From Fortiea contorta PCC 7126 (GTDB lineage: Bacteria; Cyanobacteriota; Cyanobacteriia; Cyanobacteriales; Nostocaceae): a DNA stretch of 64,000 nucleotides. The notes beneath the pieces are model-generated. The model was not told the origin of the DNA. It made no database searches and was given only the letters and a program-made list of their open reading frames with translations. Location of the stretch: NCBI RefSeq assembly GCF_000332295.1, contig NZ_KB235930.1, forward strand, positions 434,895 through 498,894, given 5' to 3'. This document shows positions 9,579-16,558 of the stretch, in pieces (position 1 is the first letter of the stretch; each line of letters begins with the position of its first letter). A program made the translations under genes and the position numbers.

Positions 9579-11036
9579 ATGCAAATTCAAACACCAGATT
9601 GGGTTAAACACGCGGTTTTCTACCAAATTTTCCCAGACCGCTTTGCTCAAAGTAAACAATCGCGCAAACGGCTATTACACCAAGCTCGGTGGGAAGATTG
9701 GGAAGCTATGCCCACACTCCAAGGTTACAAAGGCGGCGATTTGTGGGGCATTCTCGAAGGATTAGACTACATAGAAAAGCTGGGAATTAATGCTATTTAC
9801 TTCACCCCCATTTTTCAATCAGCGAGCAATCACCGCTATCACACCCATGATTATTATCAGGTTGACCCGCTACTTGGTGGTAATGAAGCTTTTAAAGAAT
9901 TACTAGAAGCCGCCCACAAACGAAATATTAAAGTCGTGCTGGATGGCGTATTTAATCATGCGAGTAGAGGTTTTTTCTTCTTCCATGACGTGTTAGAAAA
10001 TGGCCCCTATTCACCTTGGGTAAATTGGTTCAAAATCACAGATTGGCCTCTAGCTCCCTATACTGGGGAATTACCAGCCAACTATGAAGGTTGGGCAGGC
10101 AATCGTGCCCTACCAGTATTTAACCACGACAACCCAGAAGTCAAAGAATACATCATGGAAATTGCCGAATATTGGCTTAAATTCGGCATCGACGGTTGGC
10201 GGTTAGATGTGCCATTCGAGGTGAAAACACCGGGTTTTTGGCAAGAATTTCGCCAACGAGTCAAAGCCATTAACCCCGAAGCTTATATTGTGGGCGAAGT
10301 TTGGGGAGATTCTCGCCAGTGGTTGGATGGAACCCAATTTGACGGCGTGATGAATTATCTGTTTGCTGGGCCGACAATTGCTTTTGCAGCTGGCGATCGC
10401 GTAGTCTTAGACCAAGTACAAAGCCGTGATTATCAACCATACCCACCCTTATTTGCGGCTGAGTACGCTGCCAAAATTCAAGAAGTATTGCAACTATATC
10501 CTTGGGAAATACAACTCACTCAATTAAACTTACTAGCCAGTCATGATACAGCTAGATTACTGACCATTGCAGGTGGTGATAAACCCAGCATCGAACTCGC
10601 AACCTTACTATTACTCACCTTTCCCGGTGCTCCCAGCATCTACTATGGTGATGAAGTCGGCTTACCCGGTGGTATAGATCCAGACTCGCGCCGTGGCTTC
10701 CCCTTAGAGGCTAACTGGGATCAGGAAATCTTCACCACTCACCGCCAATTAATTAATCTGCGTCAAACTCACCCCGCTTTACGCGTAGGTGATTATCAAG
10801 TCCTCTTTGCTCAAGGAGCACTTTATATCTTTGCGCGCACTTTAGCAACAGAGGAATTAATCATTGCGGTCAATGTAGGGACAGCACCAGCCAAAGCGAA
10901 TGTAGATTTAGCAAATCTGCGTACTCAACCCCAGCAACTTTTATATGGCAATGCTGAATTAGAGTTGGAAGCAGACACTAAGCAATTAACCTTAACTCTC
11001 CCTCCCCGCACAGGTTGCATTCTCGGAGTCAGTTAA
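9579..11036 (+). CDS. GH13 alpha-amylase family glycoside hydrolase (neopullulanase/cyclomaltodextrinase-like)
   Basis: 485 residues with no signal peptide, so it should be cytoplasmic and act on glycogen-derived maltodextrins. The GH13 barrel motifs appear in order: VFYQIFPDRF near the N-terminus, region I DGVFNHAS, region II DGWRLDVPFE with the nucleophile Asp at about 209, region III VGEVWGD with the acid/base Glu at about 240, and region IV ASHDT with the third carboxylate at about 322. The N-terminal carbohydrate-binding domain common in neopullulanases is absent. Exact specificity (alpha-amylase, neopullulanase or cyclomaltodextrinase) is not settled. It ends just before repeat element copy B. 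Confidence 0.92.
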   Translation: MQIQTPDWVKHAVFYQIFPDRFAQSKQSRKRLLHQARWEDWEAMPTLQGYKGGDLWGILEGLDYIEKLGINAIYFTPIFQSASNHRYHTHDYYQVDPLLGGNEAFKELLEAAHKRNIKVVLDGVFNHASRGFFFFHDVLENGPYSPWVNWFKITDWPLAPYTGELPANYEGWAGNRALPVFNHDNPEVKEYIMEIAEYWLKFGIDGWRLDVPFEVKTPGFWQEFRQRVKAINPEAYIVGEVWGDSRQWLDGTQFDGVMNYLFAGPTIAFAAGDRVVLDQVQSRDYQPYPPLFAAEYAAKIQEVLQLYPWEIQLTQLNLLASHDTARLLTIAGGDKPSIELATLLLLTFPGAPSIYYGDEVGLPGGIDPDSRRGFPLEANWDQEIFTTHRQLINLRQTHPALRVGDYQVLFAQGALYIFARTLATEELIIAVNVGTAPAKANVDLANLRTQPQQLLYGNAELELEADTKQLTLTLPPRTGCILGVS

Positions 11037-11055
11037 GCTTGTACATCTTTATAGC

Positions 11056-11284
11056 AGGAGGGGTGTGAGTGTGGGGGGATGGGGTGATGGGGAGGTGGGG
11101 AGTGTGGGGAGTGTGGGGAGATGGGGAGATGGGGAGTGTGGGGAGTGTGGGGAGTGTGGGGAGTGTGGGGAGATGAAATAAAAAACGAATTTATGCTTAC
11201 GCTTGTGATCTTCTCCGTCTTCCCAAGCTTCCCACACCTCCCACACTCCCCACCACCCCATCTCCCCACCTCCCCTAACCCCTA
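11056..11284. repeat. G-rich/C-rich low-complexity element, copy B (inverted)
   Basis: The G-rich arm at 11056-11174 is made of GGGGAGTGT and GGGGAGATG units. It is followed by the reverse complement of the copy A core (GAATTTATGCTTACGCTTGT then GATCTTCTCCGTCTTCC, 11188-11224) and a C-rich arm at 11226-11284. Copy B is therefore copy A inverted. It lies between two convergent genes, and the stop codon of the fasciclin gene falls within its right edge. Confidence 0.85.
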
Positions 11285-11700
11285 CCCCCAGCAACCATCG
11301 CAGGCATCAAAACCTCATCAATCACGTGAATTACCCCGTTATCTGTCAAAATATCGGTGGTAACGACATGAGCATCATTCACCTTAATTCCACCATCAAC
11401 TGACTCAATAGCGATAACAGACCCTTCCATAGTCTGCGCCTCATCAATCTGCTTTAAATCATCAGACCTGACATCCCCAAAAGCTACATGATATGCGACA
11501 ATCTTCTTCAGTTTAGAAATATCCTCCAGTAGCGCATCTAAACTTCCCTCTGGCAATTTCGCAAAAGCTTCATCAGTAGGTGCAAAAAGTGTAAATTGAC
11601 CAGGACTCTTGAGAGTTTCCAATAGTTGCACAGCTTCAGCAGCTTTGAGCAACGTGTTAAAATTTCCCGCATTGACGGCAGTTTCCACAAGATCAGGCAT
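11275..11700 (-). CDS. Fasciclin (FAS1) domain protein
   Basis: 141 residues from the ATG at 11700 (MPDLVETAV). A GTG 13 codons upstream is open but adds residues unlike the family. One FAS1 domain covers nearly all of it: H1 motif TLLKAAEAVQLLETLKSPGQFTLFAPTDEAF and H2 motif [21 protein letters not shown]1 proteins are usually extracellular adhesion or matrix proteins. No signal peptide is visible, so location is uncertain. The last residues (MVAGGRG) are encoded inside the low-complexity repeat, so the C-terminus may have been altered by repeat insertion. A related gene lies at 14263. Confidence 0.9.
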   Translation of the reverse strand: MPDLVETAVNAGNFNTLLKAAEAVQLLETLKSPGQFTLFAPTDEAFAKLPEGSLDALLEDISKLKKIVAYHVAFGDVRSDDLKQIDEAQTMEGSVIAIESVDGGIKVNDAHVVTTDILTDNGVIHVIDEVLMPAMVAGGRG

Positions 11701-11866
11701 AAGGTTGAGTAAATTTATTGACTTAGTGTTACAACACACTTATAAAATGTGAAAAACTTGTTAACCTCTATCAAGAGAATGGTTAAAACCAACTGAGCAA
11801 GTGAGCACAAAGCCGTAAATTGACCAGTACTGTTAAACTGGGGAATGACCTCAAGAACCACTAACT

Positions 11867-12103
11867 ATGCTAAAGCGTTCTAAGTTCGAGACAACTCAGT
11901 CTCAAATCATGCACCGTGCTGAGGATTTAATTGGCGCAGCTTCCAATCGCTACCGCATTACGGTTCAAGTAGCAAATCGAGCCAAGCGTCGGCGCTATGA
12001 AGACTTTGAGAGCGCAGAAGATGCCATGATGAAACCAGTACTCAGGGCAATTATTGAGATGTCTGATGAATTAACACAGCCAGAAATTATCGGCGAAATG
12101 TAA
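11867..12103 (+). CDS. rpoZ: RNA polymerase omega subunit
   Basis: 78 residues, the usual length of cyanobacterial omega. The helical core [20 protein letters not shown], followed by a basic [10 protein letters not shown] segment, is characteristic. Omega promotes assembly of the polymerase and, in cyanobacteria, favours association of the primary sigma factor. A stem-loop lies 10 bases after the stop. Confidence 0.95.
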   Translation: MLKRSKFETTQSQIMHRAEDLIGAASNRYRITVQVANRAKRRRYEDFESAEDAMMKPVLRAIIEMSDELTQPEIIGEM

Positions 12104-12112
12104 CCTAAATTC

Positions 12113-12146
12113 CTGAGATGAGAGTGTTGATGCACTTTCATCTCAG
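12113..12146 (+). terminator. Stem-loop after rpoZ
   Basis: CTGAGATGA pairs with TCATCTCAG, extended inward by GAGTG against CACTT with one G-T pair, around a 6-nt loop. It is followed by AATACTTATTT rather than a clean T-run, so it is a weak terminator or an mRNA-stabilising hairpin. Confidence 0.5.
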
Positions 12147-12157
12147 AATACTTATTT

Positions 12158-12739
12158 ATGGCACACCACACACCTTCCCCTCAGTCAATCTTCCCACGGA
12201 CAGCGTTCAAGTTGCACTCAGTGTTGCTGATCGTCTTGACTGCAGCAGTCATCATGATTTTAGGTCTAGAACCAAACAGGCTGAGTATCCCGCCCGCAGT
12301 AGCTCAACGCATCAGCCCCAGCGATGTTTGGCGACAAGTGTATCAGCAATTGCCCGACTTTCCTCAAGAAAATCAATACATTAGCAAAGAAACAGGGAAA
12401 GTTGCCGAAAATAACACCTTGGCAAGTCGCCTGATCCGCTACCATATCTATGTCAAAGAGCGGACACCAAACTATCGCCTAGATTGGAAACTCACCTTGG
12501 CTGATTATTTAGGTGCAAACGAAATTATTTACGATGTTAGTTATCCAGGGAATGATACATTAAAACAGAATCCTTTGGAAGGCGATCGCGCTGCCATTAG
12601 CCGCCTCAACCGTCGCCAACGTCAAGCTTTAGTCCAAATCCTCACCAACATCTTTAGTCCCAACCCCTCCACATCACCAATCCCTAACACCACCAACCCA
12701 CAACCACCCAAAACAGGTGGTGCTGAACTACTCAAATAA
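12158..12739 (+). CDS. Conserved cyanobacterial hypothetical protein with N-terminal membrane anchor
   Basis: 193 residues. A hydrophobic segment at about 20-37 (LHSVLLIVLTAAVIMILGL) is followed by an AVAQ sequence that could be a signal-peptidase site, so the protein is probably exported or anchored. The middle part (SPSDVWRQVYQQLPDFPQEN and YHIYVKERTPNYRLDWKLTL) is the conserved-looking block. The C-terminus is Pro/Thr/Asn-rich and disordered. I do not recognise a named domain. It is 15 bp upstream of the DUF1818 gene and likely co-transcribed with it. Confidence 0.75.
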   Translation: MAHHTPSPQSIFPRTAFKLHSVLLIVLTAAVIMILGLEPNRLSIPPAVAQRISPSDVWRQVYQQLPDFPQENQYISKETGKVAENNTLASRLIRYHIYVKERTPNYRLDWKLTLADYLGANEIIYDVSYPGNDTLKQNPLEGDRAAISRLNRRQRQALVQILTNIFSPNPSTSPIPNTTNPQPPKTGGAELLK

Positions 12740-12754
12740 CTCTGCTTTTCAACA

Positions 12755-13120
12755 ATGGAACGTCTAGTTAAAACCGGGCCCGGTTGGCGTCTCGGTTGGA
12801 ACCCCAACGCACCAGAATTTAAAGGACTAGTGGGCACAGACGATTGGGCGGTAGAATTAACGGAGGCTGAACTAGACGAATTTTGTCGCCTGTTAACTCA
12901 ACTCGCCAGCACCATCAAGCAATTAGCAAGCGAATTGATGGCAGAAGAAAAAATTGCTTGCGAAGTTGAAAGCGATTTATTATGGATGGAGGTAGAAGGT
13001 TATGCCCACGCCTACAGTCTGCGCTTTATCCTCAATACAGGGCGCTCAACGGAAGGTAGATGGCATCCTGAAGCTGTAGAGGGTTTGCTACAAGCCGCAG
13101 CGACACTCAAAGTTTTTTGA
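12755..13120 (+). CDS. DUF1818 family protein
   Basis: 121 residues. The cyanobacterial DUF1818 pattern is visible: start GPGWRLGWNPNAPEFKGLVG, then DDWAVELTEAELDEFCRLL, and the C-terminal GRSTEGRWHPEAVEGLLQA. It is soluble with no signal peptide and of unknown function. It follows the anchored hypothetical protein closely and precedes tRNA-Pro. Confidence 0.85.
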   Translation: MERLVKTGPGWRLGWNPNAPEFKGLVGTDDWAVELTEAELDEFCRLLTQLASTIKQLASELMAEEKIACEVESDLLWMEVEGYAHAYSLRFILNTGRSTEGRWHPEAVEGLLQAAATLKVF

Positions 13121-13178
13121 AAACAGCTTGTGATTTTGCTTGTAGTTGTGTTATACTTGCCAAGGTGACTTAAATTGA

Positions 13179-13252
13179 CGGGGCGTAGCGCAGCTTGGTA
13201 GCGCGCCACTTTGGGGTAGTGGAGGTCGTGGGTTCGAATCCCGCCGCTCCGA
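13179..13252 (+). tRNA. tRNA-Pro (anticodon GGG)
   Basis: The 74-nt cloverleaf can be drawn by hand. The acceptor stem is CGGGGCG/CGCTCCG with one G-T pair and discriminator A. The D-arm is GCGCAGCTTGGTAGCGC. The anticodon stem CCACT/AGTGG encloses the loop TTGGGGT, giving anticodon GGG. The T-arm contains GGTTCGAATCC. CCA is not encoded. Anticodon GGG reads CCC and CCU codons. Confidence 0.96.
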
Positions 13253-13281
13253 TTGATAGCAAAACATAATTTTGTAGTTCC

Positions 13282-13317
13282 TTAAAAACTCCTCAGACTC
13301 GCTCCGGGGAGTTTTAA
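13282..13317 (+). terminator. Intrinsic terminator after tRNA-Pro
   Basis: TTAAAAACTCC pairs with GGGGAGTTTTAA across a short loop, 30 bases after the tRNA 3' end. The 3' arm ends in GTTTTAAATTT, a moderate T-rich tail. Confidence 0.7.
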
Positions 13318-13345
13318 ATTTGTGTGTCACGAGTTTCATAAAAAA

Positions 13346-13363
13346 AGTCCGCGTTTGCGGACT
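13346..13363 (-). terminator. Hairpin with T-run on the minus strand
   Basis: AGTCCGC-GTTT-GCGGACT is a perfect 7-bp stem. Read on the minus strand it is followed by six T residues, the arrangement of an intrinsic terminator. It could end transcripts of the minus-strand gene at 13749-14084. Confidence 0.6.
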
Positions 13364-13546
13364 GTGGACATTGGATAAGGTTAAGTTGTCACCAAGAGCG
13401 CCTACAAGTTGTTAGATGCTGTGTTTATTGTTGAAGAATAGACTGGAAAAATCAAGTCACAAAAATGATTTGTCTAGACATAAAAAGAGGAATTCAGTCT
13501 AAATTAATTTCTCATTTGCGCCGGAAATAATATGTTAAATTTACAA

Positions 13547-13575
13547 ATCCCCGATTTCTTTGAGAAGTCGGGGAT
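13547..13575. repeat. Dispersed palindrome (ATCCCCGA type)
   Basis: ATCCCCGATTTCT and AGAAGTCGGGGAT pair around a 3-nt loop, with one G-T/mismatch position. Similar CCCGAC...GTCGGG hairpins are at 36059 and, more distantly, 22396. This is a common Nostocales intergenic hairpin family. Confidence 0.6.
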
Positions 13576-13748
13576 CTATGATCTAAACTATGCTGAATAA
13601 AGGCTAACAAAGATTTTCAGCTTAACTGAAAAGTATTGATTTCGGGACTACTTTCGCTAACTTATTTAGACATAATTGAGGAAATTCTGTCAGAGAGATT
13701 GTCAATTTCCAAAAATTATGAGACAGCAATATACACCGCTGTTTGTGA

Positions 13749-14084
13749 TTAGATATGCTTGGAGAAGCTGAGGGTGTGAGTGTAGCGTCTTTGCCAGATA
13801 ATAGCTGCCAAATTAGTTAACCAACAGCTAATAGCAAGTGATAGCAGGATATAAGTAGGAGCCATCACCACACCAATCATGAACCAAGTATATACATGCA
13901 TTACCATCACTAAAGCCAAAATACTGGCAATAGCTGCAGTTTGCCAAATTTGATGCGTTGGGCTGCGTCGCACAGTTAAAATAATTGTTAACAATGTGGT
14001 GAGTAAGTTGGCTGGTACCAGGAATGCACAAATACTCACGCAGTTGGCGCGAGAGAACTCAGTTAGGGTGTTGAAATCAAGCAT
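13749..14084 (-). CDS. Small hypothetical membrane protein
   Basis: 111 residues from the ATG at 14084. Three hydrophobic segments are visible: about 16-38 (ISICAFLVPANLLTTLLTII-like), 48-72 (AAIASILALVMVMHVYTWF) and 76-95. The C-terminus is short and basic. No domain is recognised. It stands alone between a long gap and the second fasciclin gene. Confidence 0.6.
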   Translation of the reverse strand: MLDFNTLTEFSRANCVSICAFLVPANLLTTLLTIILTVRRSPTHQIWQTAAIASILALVMVMHVYTWFMIGVVMAPTYILLSLAISCWLTNLAAIIWQRRYTHTLSFSKHI

Positions 14085-14262
14085 CAATGTTTGGGGATAA
14101 TTTGCGTCTGTTATATCAAACTTAATATATTTTCAAATAACAAGACTGACCTTAGCACACACATTCAGTAACCAAATTAAATGTGTAACATAAATTAAAG
14201 TGATTCTCTCAGATGGAAAATCACTCATACTGCTAGAGTGGGTGTACCCCACTCCAGCCAAA

Positions 14263-14664
14263 TTAACCCATCAAAATTACTGTATCAATTACATGAATCA
14301 CACCATTATCAGCTATGATATCCGCTGCTAAGACAGTGGCATTTTTGACTTCAAAGCCATCAGCGCAATCAATTTTAATGGGTGAACCTTCAACTGAAAT
14401 TACAGTACCAAGTTTGGCTAAATCAGCCTGTAACAGTCTTCCTGGGACTACATGATATGTTAAAATTCTCGTTAATTGAGGAATATTTTGCACTAGAGTT
14501 TGAATAGTTCCTGGCGGTAACTTAGCAAAAGCATCGTCATTGGGTGCAAAAACAGTGAAAGGGCCAGGGCTTTTTAATGTCTCTACTAAACCAGCCGCTT
14601 GTACAGCTGTCACCAGAGTTTTGAAAGAGTCAGCACTAACGGCAATATCCACAATATCAGCCAT
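14263..14664 (-). CDS. Fasciclin (FAS1) domain protein
   Basis: 133 residues from the ATG at 14664 (MADIVDIAV), chosen because AGGTGA lies 6 bases upstream; an ATG three codons earlier also exists. It is a single FAS1 domain with [49 protein letters not shown] and [13 protein letters not shown]. There is no signal peptide. It is clearly related to the protein at 11275-11700 (shared blocks include [10 protein letters not shown] and DNGVIHVID), so the two are paralogues about 2.6 kb apart. Confidence 0.9.
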   Translation of the reverse strand: MADIVDIAVSADSFKTLVTAVQAAGLVETLKSPGPFTVFAPNDDAFAKLPPGTIQTLVQNIPQLTRILTYHVVPGRLLQADLAKLGTVISVEGSPIKIDCADGFEVKNATVLAADIIADNGVIHVIDTVILMG

Positions 14665-14787
14665 ATATTTCACCTAATATCACTGTCAAAGATTTTAAAG
14701 GATAGTTAAGCAGTTTTAATTTTTATTAAACAAATTCAAATTCATATAGCTTTATGATCATCATAAATAAATTCTCTCTTAAAGCAG

Positions 14788-15720
14788 ATGTCCGAGCGTA
14801 GGTACGCAATTATAGGAACAGGTGCATTAGGCGGGTTTTATGGCGCCAAATTGCAGAGGGCTGGTCTTGATGTGCATTTTTTACTGAACACTGATTATGA
14901 ACATGTCAGTAAATCTGGTTTAGTCATCGAGTCTAAAGACGGTGACTTCAGGCTTCCCCAAGTGAACGCCTACGGTGATGCGAATAAAATGCCACGATGT
15001 GATGTGGTGGTTGTGGCTTTGAAGACGACGCAAAACCATTTATTACCACAGATGTTACCTCCTGTGGTTAAGGATGGTGGGGTGGTATTGGTGTTGCAAA
15101 ATGGATTGGATGTAGAAGAGGAAATTGCACAAATAGTCCGCAATGTCAATATTATCGGGGGATTGTGCTTTCTATGCTCGAATAAAATAGCGCCGGGAAA
15201 AATTCACCACCTCGCTTATGGACAAATTACGTTGGGAGAGTATCTCCCTGACTACAATCCAGCGGGTATGACAAACACGATGCGGCAAATTGCTGATGAT
15301 TTTGAAAGGGCTGGTATTGCGATAGAATTGGCGAAAGACTTGCTATTGGCGCGATGGAAAAAACTTGTGTGGAATATTCCCTACAATGGGCTGTCTGTGA
15401 TTCTCAACGCGCAAACTGATGAATTAATGGCAGATTTTTACACTCGCAACTTAGTTGAGCAGTTGATGTATGAAGTGATTATTGGGGCTGAAAGTTGCGG
15501 AAGGGTAATTCCTGATAGTTTCATTTCGAGGATGCTCGAATATACAGTGAAAATGGAGCCTTATCGCACCAGCATGAAAATTGATTATGATGAACGCCGT
15601 CCTTTGGAGGTAGAAACAATTTTTGGTAATCCATTACGGAGAGCGCAAGCGGTAGGTGTGAATTTACCCCAAATTAACTGTATATATCAGCAGTTGAAGT
15701 TTTTAGATCACAGAAGATAA
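14788..15720 (+). CDS. Putative 2-dehydropantoate 2-reductase (PanE/ApbA family)
   Basis: 310 residues. A Rossmann-fold NADP site is at the N-terminus (YAIIGTGALGGFYGAKL, residues 6-22), followed by DVVVVALKTTQN and LVLQNGLDVEEE typical of ApbA proteins. A helical C-terminal domain has the conserved Lys-containing block LLLARWKKLVWNIPYNGLS (about residue 190). The canonical reaction is NADPH reduction of ketopantoate to pantoate for coenzyme A. Cyanobacteria often have several ApbA-like proteins of unproven substrate, so pathway assignment is tentative. Confidence 0.85.
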   Translation: MSERRYAIIGTGALGGFYGAKLQRAGLDVHFLLNTDYEHVSKSGLVIESKDGDFRLPQVNAYGDANKMPRCDVVVVALKTTQNHLLPQMLPPVVKDGGVVLVLQNGLDVEEEIAQIVRNVNIIGGLCFLCSNKIAPGKIHHLAYGQITLGEYLPDYNPAGMTNTMRQIADDFERAGIAIELAKDLLLARWKKLVWNIPYNGLSVILNAQTDELMADFYTRNLVEQLMYEVIIGAESCGRVIPDSFISRMLEYTVKMEPYRTSMKIDYDERRPLEVETIFGNPLRRAQAVGVNLPQINCIYQQLKFLDHRR

Positions 15721-15754
15721 CTTAGAACAATCAGCTTCTGACTCTTGGTTTTTT

Positions 15755-15982
15755 TTAGCGCCAAGACTCCACAATCACAGCGGTGGTGATTAAACACAAG
15801 AGAATAAGTCCTAGAGGAACTAACAGATTTTGCAGTAGATATATCAGGGCTGGGAGCATATTTGCAATTCCTAAGCCACTTGATAAAGCATAAGCGATCG
15901 CTAAACCAAAAAGCATCCACAGAAAATATTTCATTGACTTAAAAGCCAATCGCAAAAGGGGAGTATATTGGTGAGTAGTCAT
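15755..15982 (-). CDS. Small hypothetical membrane protein
   Basis: 75 residues with two hydrophobic segments (about 17-35, YFLWMLFGLAIAYALSSGL, and 44-70, IYLLQNLLVPLGLILLCLIT). No recognised domain. It lies 11 bp downstream of the gene at 15994-16245 on the same strand, so the two probably form an operon. Confidence 0.6.
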   Translation of the reverse strand: MTTHQYTPLLRLAFKSMKYFLWMLFGLAIAYALSSGLGIANMLPALIYLLQNLLVPLGLILLCLITTAVIVESWR

Positions 15983-15993
15983 GGTTTTTTGTG

Positions 15994-16245
15994 TTATTTA
16001 ATAGCTGAATAAGTAGCAGAGTTAGGTTTTAGTTGTGGTGGTTTTTGTTTCGGTGGAGTTAATACTTGGAAAAAAAGTAATAAACCCAACATCACTAACA
16101 AAATCGTAGCTAGACTAAAAGGGCGATCAATTTGTCTATCTACGCCACATTTGAGACAAACATATCGATTGGGATTGCGGGTATCTTGAACAAAAGGACA
16201 ATGATTGAGATTGCAGTCATAATTGCAGTCATGCTTTAACATCAT
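15994..16245 (-). CDS. Small Cys-rich zinc-ribbon-like membrane protein
   Basis: 83 residues; two adjacent ATG codons, with AGGAGG just upstream. The N-terminal half carries six Cys and two His (HDCNYDCNLNHCPF, then YVCLKCGVDR), a plausible metal-binding ribbon. One transmembrane segment follows (about 44-62, LATILLVMLGLLLFFQVL) and then a Pro/Lys-rich tail. I do not recognise the family. It is the first gene of a likely two-gene operon with 15755-15982. Confidence 0.6.
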   Translation of the reverse strand: MMLKHDCNYDCNLNHCPFVQDTRNPNRYVCLKCGVDRQIDRPFSLATILLVMLGLLLFFQVLTPPKQKPPQLKPNSATYSAIK

Positions 16246-16558
16246 TTAACCTCCTGTAGTGTTTCGCAAAATACAGTGAATTAATTCATGTTGCGTGCTA
16301 CCAAGGAATCATTTTTATGTATGTTTACTCTAGAGAACAAGTCAATCAAAAACGCCGATTCCATCTTTCCTCAACCACAATTTTTAGCTATTTAACTAAA
16401 CTTGACCTGTCTTGATTACAAGCATAATACAGTTGAAAGTGTTTTGCAGTAGGAAAAAGTAAATAGCCTACGGTAGGAAAAAGTAGTTTGTAGTATGGTA
16501 AAGAGGGAGTACTAAAAGACAGCTATAATTAACAGTAAAAGATACATACAGTTAACAG
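16246..16558. promoter_or_regulatory. Upstream region of the STAND gene with a 13-bp direct repeat and a -10 box
   Basis: GTAGGAAAAAGTA occurs perfectly at 16449-16461 and again at 16473-16485, 24 bp apart start to start. A perfect TATAAT -10 hexamer is at 16524-16529, about 30 bases before the ATG at 16559. I see no good -35 hexamer at the right spacing, so the repeats may be activator sites. Nothing else is recognised in this stretch. Confidence 0.5.

Larger units (their letters stand above)
13253..13748. other. Gene-free stretch with three hairpins
   Basis: No coding region is convincing here. It contains the tRNA terminator, a minus-strand hairpin with a T-run and a longer dispersed-type hairpin, each listed separately. 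The remainder (13580-13748) is AT-rich with no recognised signal. Confidence 0.6.

Noticed and set aside
13012-13339. Minus-strand open frames over tRNA-Pro
   Set aside because: They run antisense through the tRNA gene and the end of the DUF1818 gene; the tRNA cloverleaf is complete, so these are chance frames.
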